Positions 25,792 through 35,114 of a stretch of 64,000 bases of DNA are shown here, piece by piece. Source of the DNA: Subsaximicrobium wynnwilliamsii. GTDB lineage: Bacteria; Bacteroidota; Bacteroidia; Flavobacteriales; Flavobacteriaceae. Made by a program: the position numbers and the translations under genes. The stretch covers positions 1-64,000 of the forward strand of contig NZ_VORM01000014.1 in the NCBI RefSeq assembly GCF_007997225.1, given 5' to 3'. How positions within the stretch are numbered: position 1 is the stretch's first letter; each line of letters opens with the position of its first letter. The notes beneath the pieces are model-generated. The model did not search any database, was not told the DNA's origin, and was given only the letters and a program-made list of their open reading frames with translations.

Positions 25792-26904
25792 ATGAACCTA
25801 TCTTATTGGGAAATAAAATCTTGGCTTACCAATGTGGATTTCACCATTATTGGCAGCGGTATCGTTGGCCTAAATTGTGCTATTTCGCTTTCGCGGAAGT
25901 ATCCCAAAGCCAAAATCCTAATTCTTGAAAAAGGAATGATGCCGCAAGGTGCCAGCACCAAAAATGCTGGATTTGCCTGCTTCGGAAGCCTTAGCGAGCT
26001 CATAGATGATTTGGGCACTCATAGCGAAGCCGAAGTGATTGAACTTGTTGAAAAGCGTTGGGAAGGTCTTCAACTGCTCAGGGAAATGCTGGGCGACAAG
26101 ACTATAGGTTTTAAAGCTTTTGGAGGCTATGAGTTGTTTGCTGAAACTGAAAACGATTTATTCGAAACCTGCCTTTCACAAAAAGAACACATCAATTCTT
26201 TGTTACATCCCATTTTTAAAGCGGAAGTTTTTGAAACGAGGCCCAATAGCTTTCATTTTGAAAACATAAAAGACACCTATAGTTTCAATGCCTTTGAAGG
26301 TCAAATTGATACAGGTAAACTGATGGAAGCCTTATTGCTCAAAACAGCTTCGGCAGGTGTGAAAATCCTGAATGATTGCAGGGTTAAATCCTTTGCTGAA
26401 GACAATGCTGGTGTTCACGTGCATACGGAGCACTTCGATTTTAAAACTAAAAAACTGCTCATTGCCACCAATGGCTTCGCGCAACACTTCAACATTTCAG
26501 AAGTCAAACCTGCACGAGCCCAAGTGCTCATCACAAAACCCATTGAAAATTTGAGCATAAAGGGTACATTTCATTTAGAAAAAGGCTATTATTATTTTAG
26601 AAACATCGATAATAGAATACTTTTGGGAGGTGGGCGACACCTCGATTTCAAAACCGAAGAGACAACGGCATTCGGAGAGACCGAAATCATTCAAAATAAA
26701 TTGGAAACTTTGTTGAAAACCGTTATCCTTCCGAAGCAAAACTTTGAAATAGACCATCGCTGGAGCGGCATTATGGGTGTTGGCAACCAAAAAAAGGCCA
26801 TTGTAAAACAAATGTCCAATAATGTATTCTGTGGCGTAAGACTCGGCGGAATGGGCATCGCTATTGGCAGCCTTATTGGAAAGGAACTTGCTGAATTGAC
26901 CTAA
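25792..26904 (+). CDS. DadA-like FAD-dependent amino-acid oxidoreductase
   Basis: 370 residues of the DAO fold. The FAD-binding GSGIVGLNCAISLSRKYP follows an N-terminal strand, and ILILEKG closes the beta-alpha-beta unit. GASTKNAGFACFGS lies near residues 53-66, and the C-terminal GVRLGGMGIAIGSLIGKELA is the second FAD-contact region. The group oxidises glycine, D-amino acids or related secondary amines; the substrate is unknown. The next gene, mtgA, starts nine bases after its stop, so they form an operon with the GreA-like gene. Confidence 0.85.
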   Translation: MNLSYWEIKSWLTNVDFTIIGSGIVGLNCAISLSRKYPKAKILILEKGMMPQGASTKNAGFACFGSLSELIDDLGTHSEAEVIELVEKRWEGLQLLREMLGDKTIGFKAFGGYELFAETENDLFETCLSQKEHINSLLHPIFKAEVFETRPNSFHFENIKDTYSFNAFEGQIDTGKLMEALLLKTASAGVKILNDCRVKSFAEDNAGVHVHTEHFDFKTKKLLIATNGFAQHFNISEVKPARAQVLITKPIENLSIKGTFHLEKGYYYFRNIDNRILLGGGRHLDFKTEETTAFGETEIIQNKLETLLKTVILPKQNFEIDHRWSGIMGVGNQKKAIVKQMSNNVFCGVRLGGMGIAIGSLIGKELAELT

Positions 26905-26913
26905 TTTTAAGAC

Positions 26914-27612
26914 ATGATCAAACGCTTTTTTAAATTGATATTCAAAATCTTGTTTTGGGGTTTCGTAGCTTCGGTCTTTACTGTTGTGGTATTTAAATGG
27001 CTGCCAGTACCTATCACCCCATTGATGGTGATTCGCAATACGCAAGCTACTTCAACCCAAAAAAATAGGGGTTGGAAACACGATTGGGTACCTATTGAAA
27101 ATATTTCAACAAATCTGCAACTTGCTGTGATTAGTAGTGAAGACCAGTTGTTCGTCAAGCACAATGGTTTTGATATCGAAGCCATTGAAAAAGCTTACGA
27201 CAACAACCAGAAGGGTAAAAAAATAAGAGGCGCAAGTACCATAAGTCAGCAAACTGCAAAAAACGTGTTTCTTTGGCCAAGCCGAAGTTGGTTGCGCAAA
27301 GGTCTTGAGGCGTATTTTACGTTTCTAATCGAGCTCATTTGGAGTAAAGAGCGCATCATGGAAGTCTATCTCAACAGTATCGAAATGGGTCCGGGAATCT
27401 ATGGTGCAGAGGCAGCCTCACAATATTGGTTCAAAAAATCGGCCGCCAAATTATCACGACAGGAAGCTGCCGCCATCGCAGCCATTTTACCAAGCCCATT
27501 GCGTTATCGTGCCAATCCTGCCACAGCCTATATTCAAGGTCGAAAAGCATGGATTGTGAAACAAATGTACTTTTATGGACCGTTAAATTACGAGAACACC
27601 GATGACAAATAG
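26914..27612 (+). CDS. mtgA: monofunctional peptidoglycan glycosyltransferase
   Basis: GT51 enzyme polymerising lipid II into glycan strands at the inner-membrane surface. An N-terminal transmembrane helix (about 8-30) precedes the catalytic domain. The first motif is SSEDQLFVKHNGFD with the catalytic glutamate, followed by RGASTISQQTAKNVFLW and the donor-site RIMEVYLNSIEMGPGIYG. At 232 residues, with no transpeptidase domain, it is the monofunctional form. Its end overlaps the next gene by 11 bases. Confidence 0.94.
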   Translation: MIKRFFKLIFKILFWGFVASVFTVVVFKWLPVPITPLMVIRNTQATSTQKNRGWKHDWVPIENISTNLQLAVISSEDQLFVKHNGFDIEAIEKAYDNNQKGKKIRGASTISQQTAKNVFLWPSRSWLRKGLEAYFTFLIELIWSKERIMEVYLNSIEMGPGIYGAEAASQYWFKKSAAKLSRQEAAAIAAILPSPLRYRANPATAYIQGRKAWIVKQMYFYGPLNYENTDDK

Positions 27613-28060
27613 CACACTAAAACAAGAGTTGTTCAAGCAATGCAGCGCTTATGTGGCGCAAAAATTTGCGACCATTCAAAATCAGATTCGAGACGTGCAG
27701 GACGGTTTGACTTCTGAAACCAAAAGCTCGGCAGGCGATAAGCATGAAACCGGCCGCGCCATGTTGCAATTGGAACGCGAAAAACTGGGGCATCAATTGG
27801 CAGATATTGAAAACACCAAAGCAAACCTCCAAAAAATTGAGCCTTCGGCAGTTTCAAAATCCGTGATTTTGGGGAGCGTGGTTTTTACTACAGAAGCCAA
27901 TTATTACATTGCGGTAAGCGCTGGAACGTTGACAATTGACGGTCAATCTTTTTATGCCATTTCTCCAAACACACCAATAGGCTTGCTATTGATGGGAAAA
28001 GTGATTGGCGACCAGGTTTATTTTAGGGAGGCTGGTTTTGAAATTCTTAAGGTTTTATAG
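27602..28060 (+). CDS. GreA/GreB-like protein
   Basis: 152 residues. An N-terminal coiled coil (about 5-75) contains the signature SSAGDKHETGRAMLQLEREKLG, followed by a small beta-rich C-terminal domain (about 88-152) like the RNA-polymerase-binding domain of GreA/GreB. The coiled coil is shorter than in true GreA and the tip acidic pair is not obvious, so transcript-cleavage activity is doubtful. Homologues in Flavobacteriaceae are often labelled 3-oxoacyl-ACP synthase; nothing in the sequence supports that label. Overlaps mtgA and is presumably co-translated. Confidence 0.7.
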   Translation: MTNSTLKQELFKQCSAYVAQKFATIQNQIRDVQDGLTSETKSSAGDKHETGRAMLQLEREKLGHQLADIENTKANLQKIEPSAVSKSVILGSVVFTTEANYYIAVSAGTLTIDGQSFYAISPNTPIGLLLMGKVIGDQVYFREAGFEILKVL

Positions 28061-28232
28061 ATTCGAGGTTCCATACTCATGATGCTATGTCTTGGTCTTT
28101 CTGGCTTTAGTTGGCTTAGGTCTTTTCAATGGTTATAGATTGTAAAAAGCTTGTAGTTAAGAATCTAAAATCAACTTAATGTGTTAATCTCATAGCATGC
28201 TGTGAGGTCTCCTTTTAATTCAAAAACCAGTC

Positions 28233-29777
<1,545 letters not shown>

Positions 29778-29792
29778 TCAATAACAACCATC

Positions 29793-30320
29793 TTAGTTTT
29801 TCCGCTTCTTTTGATGCTTTGATTTCTTGGCTTTCTCTGATTTCTTTTTCTTCTTGATTCGTGATATCTCAGTGTTGATTGAATTTAAAAAATCATCGTC
29901 GAAGCCATGTAATTTAGCCTTTTTATGCGCTTTTAATGCTTTTTTCAATTGATGTTGATGTTCTAAAAGCCTTCCCTGTAATGCATAAACAAGACCTTTG
30001 TCTAAACCTTTGACTTTAAATGCAAAGGCGATGAGTTTTTCAGCCTCCTCATAATCTTCATTCCAGAGCAATACTAAAATGTAATGTTCATATACTTTGA
30101 ACAGGTATAGGTTATTGGCCAAAGCTGCAGCATAATAAGACTTGGCTTTTTCATAATCGCCAAATTGTTCGGCTTGCAAACGTCCCATTAAATACAAGGC
30201 ATGGGGGTCATTGGCGTCGTATGCCAAGGCATAGTTGAGGTTTTCTGCTGTTTCCTCAAGGTCGTACGGGTAGGCGTCCATCGCCTTGAGCACGTAATTA
30301 TTTAATAAACTTGTGTCCAT
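29793..30320 (-). CDS. TPR-repeat protein with lysine-rich tail
   Basis: 175 residues forming three or four tetratricopeptide-like helix pairs (about 15-145, for example NYALAYDANDPHALYLMGRLQAE split across one repeat). The last 30 residues are almost purely lysine, glutamate and serine (RIKKKKKSEKAKKSKH) and could bind RNA. It precedes rtcB by 157 bp on the same strand, which makes a functional link possible but unproven. Confidence 0.75.
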   Translation of the reverse strand: MDTSLLNNYVLKAMDAYPYDLEETAENLNYALAYDANDPHALYLMGRLQAEQFGDYEKAKSYYAAALANNLYLFKVYEHYILVLLWNEDYEEAEKLIAFAFKVKGLDKGLVYALQGRLLEHQHQLKKALKAHKKAKLHGFDDDFLNSINTEISRIKKKKKSEKAKKSKHQKKRKN

Positions 30321-30586
30321 TATTTTATGTGTTTTTGGTCGCCAAATTCACTCCACAGTGTTGCAAGAGCTTCAGCAACAGCAGCTCATTATTGTGAGCA
30401 ATAGCTGTCTTTAAATATTGTTTGTAAATTTCCATTAGCGTTTTCGTGCTGTCTTAGTTTGAAAAAGCAACCCAAGAAAGGGAGTGTTCAACTGAGCCTC
30501 GTGCAACGCCAATGCGAAATTTGTTTTGTAAAACTGTTTTAGAAAAGAGTCTTGCAGGTTCGCAAGGTAACGGACTGAAAACAAAG

Positions 30587-30616
30587 CATCCGAAACAGTT
30601 TTAAGTGCTTCGGATG
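30587..30616 (-). terminator. hairpin within the small upstream unit
   Basis: CATCCGAA (30587-30594) and TTCGGATG (30609-30616) form a perfect 8-bp stem around a 14-nt loop. On the minus strand it follows the small ORF by about 28 bases and is followed by a moderately T-rich stretch. It could be a weak terminator or attenuator. Confidence 0.4.
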
Positions 30617-30643
30617 TGTTATTTATAAATCTAAAAGGTTTAT

Positions 30644-30718
30644 TTAACTACAAGCACGAAGCATCACAGCAGGGAATTGGCCCTCTGGATCTATTTGATA
30701 TGTGGTAAAAAAACGCAT
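30644..30718 (-). CDS. possible 24-residue peptide gene
   Basis: ATG at 30718 opens a 24-codon frame starting MRFFTTYQIDPEGQ and ending MLRACS before TAA. It follows a good promoter by about 45 bases and precedes a hairpin, giving a promoter-ORF-hairpin order. I know of no matching family. It could be a leader peptide controlling the downstream TPR-rtcB genes, or an accidental frame. Confidence 0.3.
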   Translation of the reverse strand: MRFFTTYQIDPEGQFPAVMLRACS

Positions 30719-30762
30719 GAGTTCTAGTTTTAATATAACCTGTCTTTGGTTAGTGTGCGCTG

Positions 30763-30794
30763 CAAAGATTGAAAATAATTTTCGGCTTTTCAAA
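30763..30794 (-). promoter_or_regulatory. promoter of the small unit upstream of the TPR gene
   Basis: On the minus strand TTTG (30791-30794), a 20-base spacer and AATCTTTG (30763-30770) match the Bacteroidetes promoter with one mismatch in the -7 box. No gene lies within 400 bp other than the small ORFs. Confidence 0.5.
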
Positions 30795-31083
30795 ATTTAT
30801 TTTTCCCAAGCTATCGTTTTTTAGCTCTTAATACGACGTATTAACTTTTTTATTATTTGCAAGGATTTTTTGAAATCTCCTGTTTTTATTCAGCTAAAGC
30901 TAATGAACCTTAGACTATTGCGCAGTAAATTTTATCATGCTTGGTATCCTAAAATCAGTCTAAAATTCAACGGGGTTGCCTTGGTTAATGTAATACGTCA
31001 TCAAGAATTTAAGCTCTTATTTTGAAACTTTCTAAGTTAGAATCTGCCTATATTTAAACTTTCAAAAAATTCAAGAATTGGCG
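30795..31083. other. AT-rich spacer with no gene
   Basis: AT-rich stretch between the leftward small unit and the rightward polyketide operon. I see no ORF, repeat or hairpin of note; the promoter of the operon should lie here but I cannot place it. Confidence 0.4.
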
Positions 31084-32217
31084 ATGCAACCCATAGCAAC
31101 AGAGGTATTGATTATTGGAGGTGGTTTGGCGGGATTATGTGCTGCCATTCATTTGTCAAAAGCAGGCTTTGAGGTTATCCTTATCGAGAAAAACAGTTAT
31201 CCCAAACACAAGGTCTGCGGCGAATATGTAAGCAATGAAGTGCTGCCTTACTTGGAGTTTTTAGGAATTGATGTTTTTGCGGAAGGCGCCAAACGCATTT
31301 CAAAATTTGAGTTGACCACAACCAACAATAAGACCATAAGCGCCAATTTACCGCTTGGTGGTTTTGGGATGAGTCGCTATTGTTTGGATGCCATTTTAGC
31401 CGAAAAAGCTCAAGAAAACGGAACGAGAATCGTGCAAGACACTGTTACCGACATTCAATTTGAAGCCCATAATTTTTCAGTAGCCACCAAAACCGGAAAC
31501 ACCTATCGTTCAAAAATAAGCATTGCTGCTTTCGGAAAACGCTCTAATCTCGATGTGACCATGAATCGGGAATTCATTCAGAAAAAATCGCCTTATTTGG
31601 GTGTGAAAACGCATATAAAGGCTGAGTTTCCAGAAGATTTGGTTGCCTTGCATAACTTTAAAGGCGGCTATTGTGGACTTTCAAAAGTAGAGAGCAATGC
31701 CATCAATTTGTGTTACATCACGACCTTTAAGGCCTTTAAAAAGCATAAAGATATCGAGAGTTTTCAAGAGGAAGTACTTTTTAAAAACAAGGCGTTAAAG
31801 CATATTTTTGAAAACAGCAGGCCTGTCTTTGATGTGCCCTTGACCATCAGCCAGATTTCCTTTGAGACCAAGAGTCCGGTGGAAAACCATATCTTGATGT
31901 GTGGCGATTCCGCAGGGATGATTCATCCGCTTTGTGGCAACGGGATGGGGATGGCCATAAGAAGTGCTCAACTGGCGTCGCAATTGATAATTGAGTATCT
32001 TGAAAATCGAATCCCATCACGCGAAGCCTTGGAACATCAATACACCAAGCAATGGAATGCCAATTTTAGTCAACGCCTAAGCATGGGTCATGCGATTGCT
32101 GCGATATTTAGAAACGATTCGCTCGCTGCATTGTTATTGGGGCTTTTGAAACTATGCCCTTGGATGCTGCCCAAAATCATAAAACGAACCCATGGTAAAC
32201 CGATGCAAGTAACATGA
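31084..32217 (+). CDS. FAD-dependent monooxygenase/reductase of the type III PKS cluster
   Basis: 377 residues from the ATG at 31084 (a TTG two codons earlier is also possible). The FAD motif LIIGGGLAGLCAAIHLSKAG lies close to the N-terminus, followed by LIEKNSYPKHKVCGEYVSNE, typical of geranylgeranyl-reductase-like and aromatic hydroxylase flavoproteins. CGDSAGMIHPLCGNGMGMAI near residue 280 is the second FAD-binding motif. Its ATGA junction overlaps the methyltransferase gene by four bases, and a type III PKS follows. In the Streptomyces srs operon the analogous flavoprotein hydroxylates alkylresorcinol to a quinone; a similar role is inferred here. Confidence 0.85.
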   Translation: MQPIATEVLIIGGGLAGLCAAIHLSKAGFEVILIEKNSYPKHKVCGEYVSNEVLPYLEFLGIDVFAEGAKRISKFELTTTNNKTISANLPLGGFGMSRYCLDAILAEKAQENGTRIVQDTVTDIQFEAHNFSVATKTGNTYRSKISIAAFGKRSNLDVTMNREFIQKKSPYLGVKTHIKAEFPEDLVALHNFKGGYCGLSKVESNAINLCYITTFKAFKKHKDIESFQEEVLFKNKALKHIFENSRPVFDVPLTISQISFETKSPVENHILMCGDSAGMIHPLCGNGMGMAIRSAQLASQLIIEYLENRIPSREALEHQYTKQWNANFSQRLSMGHAIAAIFRNDSLAALLLGLLKLCPWMLPKIIKRTHGKPMQVT

Positions 32218-32930
32218 GCGTCTTAGTGAATACAAAACAGCGCTCGCAGGAGCCCGAAATCATGGACGACTTGGATTATAATGGTCCCATTCTCCATGAT
32301 GCATTAGATAAATTGGCCAAAATCAATCAATGGTTGGGCGGCAACAAAGTGACCGTCAACGCACTCAAGAAAGCACTAAAGGACCATCCCAAAAGTGAGC
32401 CCATTACGATTATCGATTTAGGCTGTGGTGGAGGCGATATTTTAAGGGAAGTTTCGAGATTTGGCAAGAAACAGGGCTTTCAGTTTCAATTGATAGGCAT
32501 TGATGCGAATGCGCATACAGTCGCTTATGCTTCGGAATTGTCTCAGGATTATGATAACTTGGAGTTTCTGGCGATGGATGTTTTTTCCGAAGCATTTGAA
32601 AACTTACAGTATGATTTGGTGTTGACCACCTTATTTTTGCATCATTTTACAGAAGAAGAATTGGTACATTTTCTAAAACCAGTGTTGGAAAAATCAAAAT
32701 TGGGCATCGTCGTCAATGATTTACACCGGCATAAATTAGCCTATTATCTGTTCAAATTAATGTGTACCGCTTTTAATATTAAGAACAGAACCATCGTGGA
32801 AGACGGGCTGACGTCTGTATTAAGAGGTTTTAAAAGACCAGAACTGGAATCTATTTCAGAAAAAATCAATGCCAACTATGAGATTTCATGGAAATGGGCG
32901 TTTCGGTTTCTATGGCTTTTACGAAGTTAG
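32214..32930 (+). CDS. SAM-dependent class I methyltransferase
   Basis: 238 residues. SAM-binding motif I reads IIDLGCGGGDILREV at about 64-78. An acidic residue ends beta-2 (LIGIDAN), and LVLTTLFLHHF is motif-IV-like. Close to UbiE-like small-molecule methyltransferases. It is translationally coupled to the flavoprotein and followed 102 bp later by the polyketide synthase, so it probably methylates a hydroxyl or ring carbon of the polyketide. Confidence 0.85.
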   Translation: MSVLVNTKQRSQEPEIMDDLDYNGPILHDALDKLAKINQWLGGNKVTVNALKKALKDHPKSEPITIIDLGCGGGDILREVSRFGKKQGFQFQLIGIDANAHTVAYASELSQDYDNLEFLAMDVFSEAFENLQYDLVLTTLFLHHFTEEELVHFLKPVLEKSKLGIVVNDLHRHKLAYYLFKLMCTAFNIKNRTIVEDGLTSVLRGFKRPELESISEKINANYEISWKWAFRFLWLLRS

Positions 32931-32967
32931 ATATTAGAAGTAAAAAGGAAGTTAGATATTAGAAGTA
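32923..32967 (+). repeat. 20-bp direct repeat, two copies
   Basis: GAAGTTAGATATTAGAAGTA occurs at 32923-32942 and again at 32948-32967. The first copy covers the last codons of the methyltransferase. Confidence 0.85.
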
Positions 32968-33032
32968 GTGAAAATCTCAGCGAAACAACCCACAGGGTTC
33001 GTGAAAATTAGTGAAATTAGTGTCTCATTTAT

Positions 33033-34085
33033 ATGAAAGTAAAAATAACAGCAGTAGCAAAACAACTCCCAAAATATTACAGGGAAACCAAAGATATCAT
33101 TCCGTTTTTGAATGTGTGGTTAGACGGACAGGAAGAACGGTTCCAGCGCAAGGTCATCAAGCTCTTTGAAAATGCGGGTGTGGATAAGCGCTATTCCATC
33201 ATGGACCCCGAAGAGGTATTTACAAAAACCTCTTTTCAGGAAAAAAATGACATTTATGCGCGTGAGGTCGTCAAACTAGGCGAGCAATCGCTCAAGAAAG
33301 CCTTGGATAAAGCACAGCTCAAACCAACCGATATTGACTACATCATCACGGTAAGTTGCACCGGGATTATGATTCCTTCCATGGACGCCTATCTCATCAA
33401 TAATTTAAAGATGAAGCAGGATATCGTGCGGCTTCCAGTTACTGAAATGGGATGTGCAGCAGGAGTTTCGGGTATTATTTACGCTAAGAACTTCTTAAAG
33501 GCCAATCCCAATAAACGCGCCGCGGTCATCGCGGTGGAAGCGCCAACCGCGACGTTTCAGTTGGACGATTATTCCATGGTCAATATCGTGAGTGCTGCGA
33601 TTTTTGGCGATGGTGCAGCGACGGTTATCTTATCATCTTATGAAGACGAGCAAGGTCCAGAAATTCTGGATGAAGCCATGTACCATTTTTACGATGCCGA
33701 AACCATGATGGGCTTTAAGTTGGTAAATACCGGCTTGCAAATGATTCTCGATAAGGCAGTGCCAGAAACCATTTCCAGTCATTTTCCTCAAATCGTACAT
33801 CCATTTTTAGAGCGTAATGGCATGAGCATTGACGATGTGGACCACTTGATATTTCATCCCGGCGGAAAGAAAATCGTGCAAACCGTTGAAGACTTATTCG
33901 GAAGCCTCGGTAAAAACATCGACGACACCAAGGCGGTTCTAAAACTTTATGGAAACATGAGCAGTGCCACCGTTCTTTATGTCTTGGAGCGTTTTATGGA
34001 CAGAAACCCTGCTAAGGGCGAAGTTGGGCTCATGCTCAGCTTTGGTCCGGGATTTTCTGCTCAGCGGGTGTTGTTGAAGTGGTAG
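33033..34085 (+). CDS. type III polyketide synthase
   Basis: 350 residues of thiolase fold. The catalytic triad is complete: Cys141 in PVTEMGCAAGVSG, His275 in LIFHPGGKK and Asn308 in LYGNMSSATV. SFGPGFSAQ closes the active site. It condenses malonyl-CoA onto an acyl starter and cyclises it to a resorcinol or pyrone. Together with the upstream flavoprotein and methyltransferase it forms a three-enzyme set like srsA-srsB-srsC. The starter is unknown; long-chain acyl is likely by analogy. The gene is followed by a region of tandem repeats rather than a clear terminator. Confidence 0.93.
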   Translation: MKVKITAVAKQLPKYYRETKDIIPFLNVWLDGQEERFQRKVIKLFENAGVDKRYSIMDPEEVFTKTSFQEKNDIYAREVVKLGEQSLKKALDKAQLKPTDIDYIITVSCTGIMIPSMDAYLINNLKMKQDIVRLPVTEMGCAAGVSGIIYAKNFLKANPNKRAAVIAVEAPTATFQLDDYSMVNIVSAAIFGDGAATVILSSYEDEQGPEILDEAMYHFYDAETMMGFKLVNTGLQMILDKAVPETISSHFPQIVHPFLERNGMSIDDVDHLIFHPGGKKIVQTVEDLFGSLGKNIDDTKAVLKLYGNMSSATVLYVLERFMDRNPAKGEVGLMLSFGPGFSAQRVLLKW

Positions 34086-34267
34086 TTGGGAGTTTTTAGT
34101 TGAGAAGCGGGTAGAGGGTAGGAGATAGCCCCTGGAATATAGAGAATAGACTTAAGACCTAGGACGAGATGACTTAGGACTGGAAATTTATAATAGATTT
34201 AATAGTGTCATTTTGATTGTGCTTGTCAATCAAAGCATTGTAATCCTAATTTAGAGTATAATATTAA

Positions 34268-34582
34268 TGTCAGGCTGAGCGCAGTCGAAGACCCTTATAA
34301 GGACTAAATTTGATATGGTATTGCTGTCAGTCTGAGCGCAGTCGAATACTTTTGTAAGGACTAGATTTGATATAATATTGCTGTCAGGCTGAGCGCAGTC
34401 GAAGCCCCTTGTAAGGACTAAATTTGATATGGTATTGCTGTCAGTCTGAGCGCAGTCGAATACTTTTGTAAGGACTAGATTTGATATGGTATTGCTGTCA
34501 GTCTGAGCGCAGTCGAATACTTTTGTAAGGACTAGATTTGATATAATATTGCTGTCAGTCTGAGCGCAGTCGAAGACCTTAT
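34268..34582 (+). repeat. 57-bp tandem repeat array, five full copies and one partial
   Basis: TGTCAG starts recur at 34268, 34325, 34382, 34439, 34496 and 34553, an exact period of 57. Each unit contains CTGAGCGCAGTCGAA followed by an AT-rich half (AAGGACTA, TTTGATAT). Copies 1 and 3 share the form GGCTGAG...GAAG, while copies 2, 4 and 5 share TCTGAG...GAATACTT. The last copy ends 17 bases before the GIY-YIG start. A further fragment (ACTGTCAGTCTAA) lies at about 35072. The CTGAGCGCAGTCGAAG core is a dispersed motif in Flavobacteriaceae genomes as I recall them. Confidence 0.9.
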
Positions 34583-34598
34583 AACCAAAAAATTTGAA

Positions 34599-34913
34599 AT
34601 GTATTTTTATTACGTTTATATCATAGAATGTTCAGATAAATCATACTATACCGGTATTACAAACGACCTTGATAAGCGCTATAAAGAGCATGAATTTGGT
34701 AAATATAAAGATTGTTATACATTTAAACGAAGACCTTTGATTCTCAAGTTTCAAGAACCCTTTAATGATGTTTTACAAGCAATTTATTTTGAAAAGAAGT
34801 TAAAGGGTTGGACAAGAGTTAAGAAAAAGGCTTTGATAGAAGGTGATTCTGATATGTTGCAAATACTATCGGAATGTAGGAATGCGACGCATTATAAGTA
34901 TTATGGAAAGTGA
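34599..34913 (+). CDS. GIY-YIG nuclease (UPF0213/URI type)
   Basis: 104 residues of a single GIY-YIG domain. YYVYIIECSDKSYYTGITND has YVY and YTG in the signature positions, followed by the catalytic arginine in DLDKRYKEH. The metal-binding glutamate is in IYFEKKLKGWTRVKKKALI. This is the small stand-alone URI form, found in many copies in Flavobacteriaceae. Its ATG lies directly after the 57-bp tandem array, which may supply its promoter or be the element it moves with. Confidence 0.85.
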   Translation: MYFYYVYIIECSDKSYYTGITNDLDKRYKEHEFGKYKDCYTFKRRPLILKFQEPFNDVLQAIYFEKKLKGWTRVKKKALIEGDSDMLQILSECRNATHYKYYGK

Positions 34914-35114
34914 AATAATTGCTTCGTATGCACTTCATAAGCTTCACTTAGGTACTTTTCAATGAAAACATATTTTCATTTCAGTAATGCTCAGTGTGAC
35001 ACCATCCTTGCAAGTTGACAGATAATTAATTGAAACCTAAGCTCTGAGATTCACTAAATTTGAATATAAAATTACTGTCAGTCTAATCCTAAACCAAACA
35101 AAATACAACTCATC

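Noticed and set aside
27602-28060. 3-oxoacyl-ACP synthase
   Set aside because: This label is common for flavobacterial homologues, but the protein has no thiolase fold or catalytic Cys-His-His; it resembles GreA/GreB.
34268-34582. CRISPR-like regular repeat array
   Set aside because: The entire 57-bp unit is repeated, including the part that would have to be spacer. There are no unique spacers and no cas genes in the window.
34599-34913. Homing endonuclease inside an intron or intein
   Set aside because: The GIY-YIG gene is not within another gene, and no split coding sequence is found on either side.
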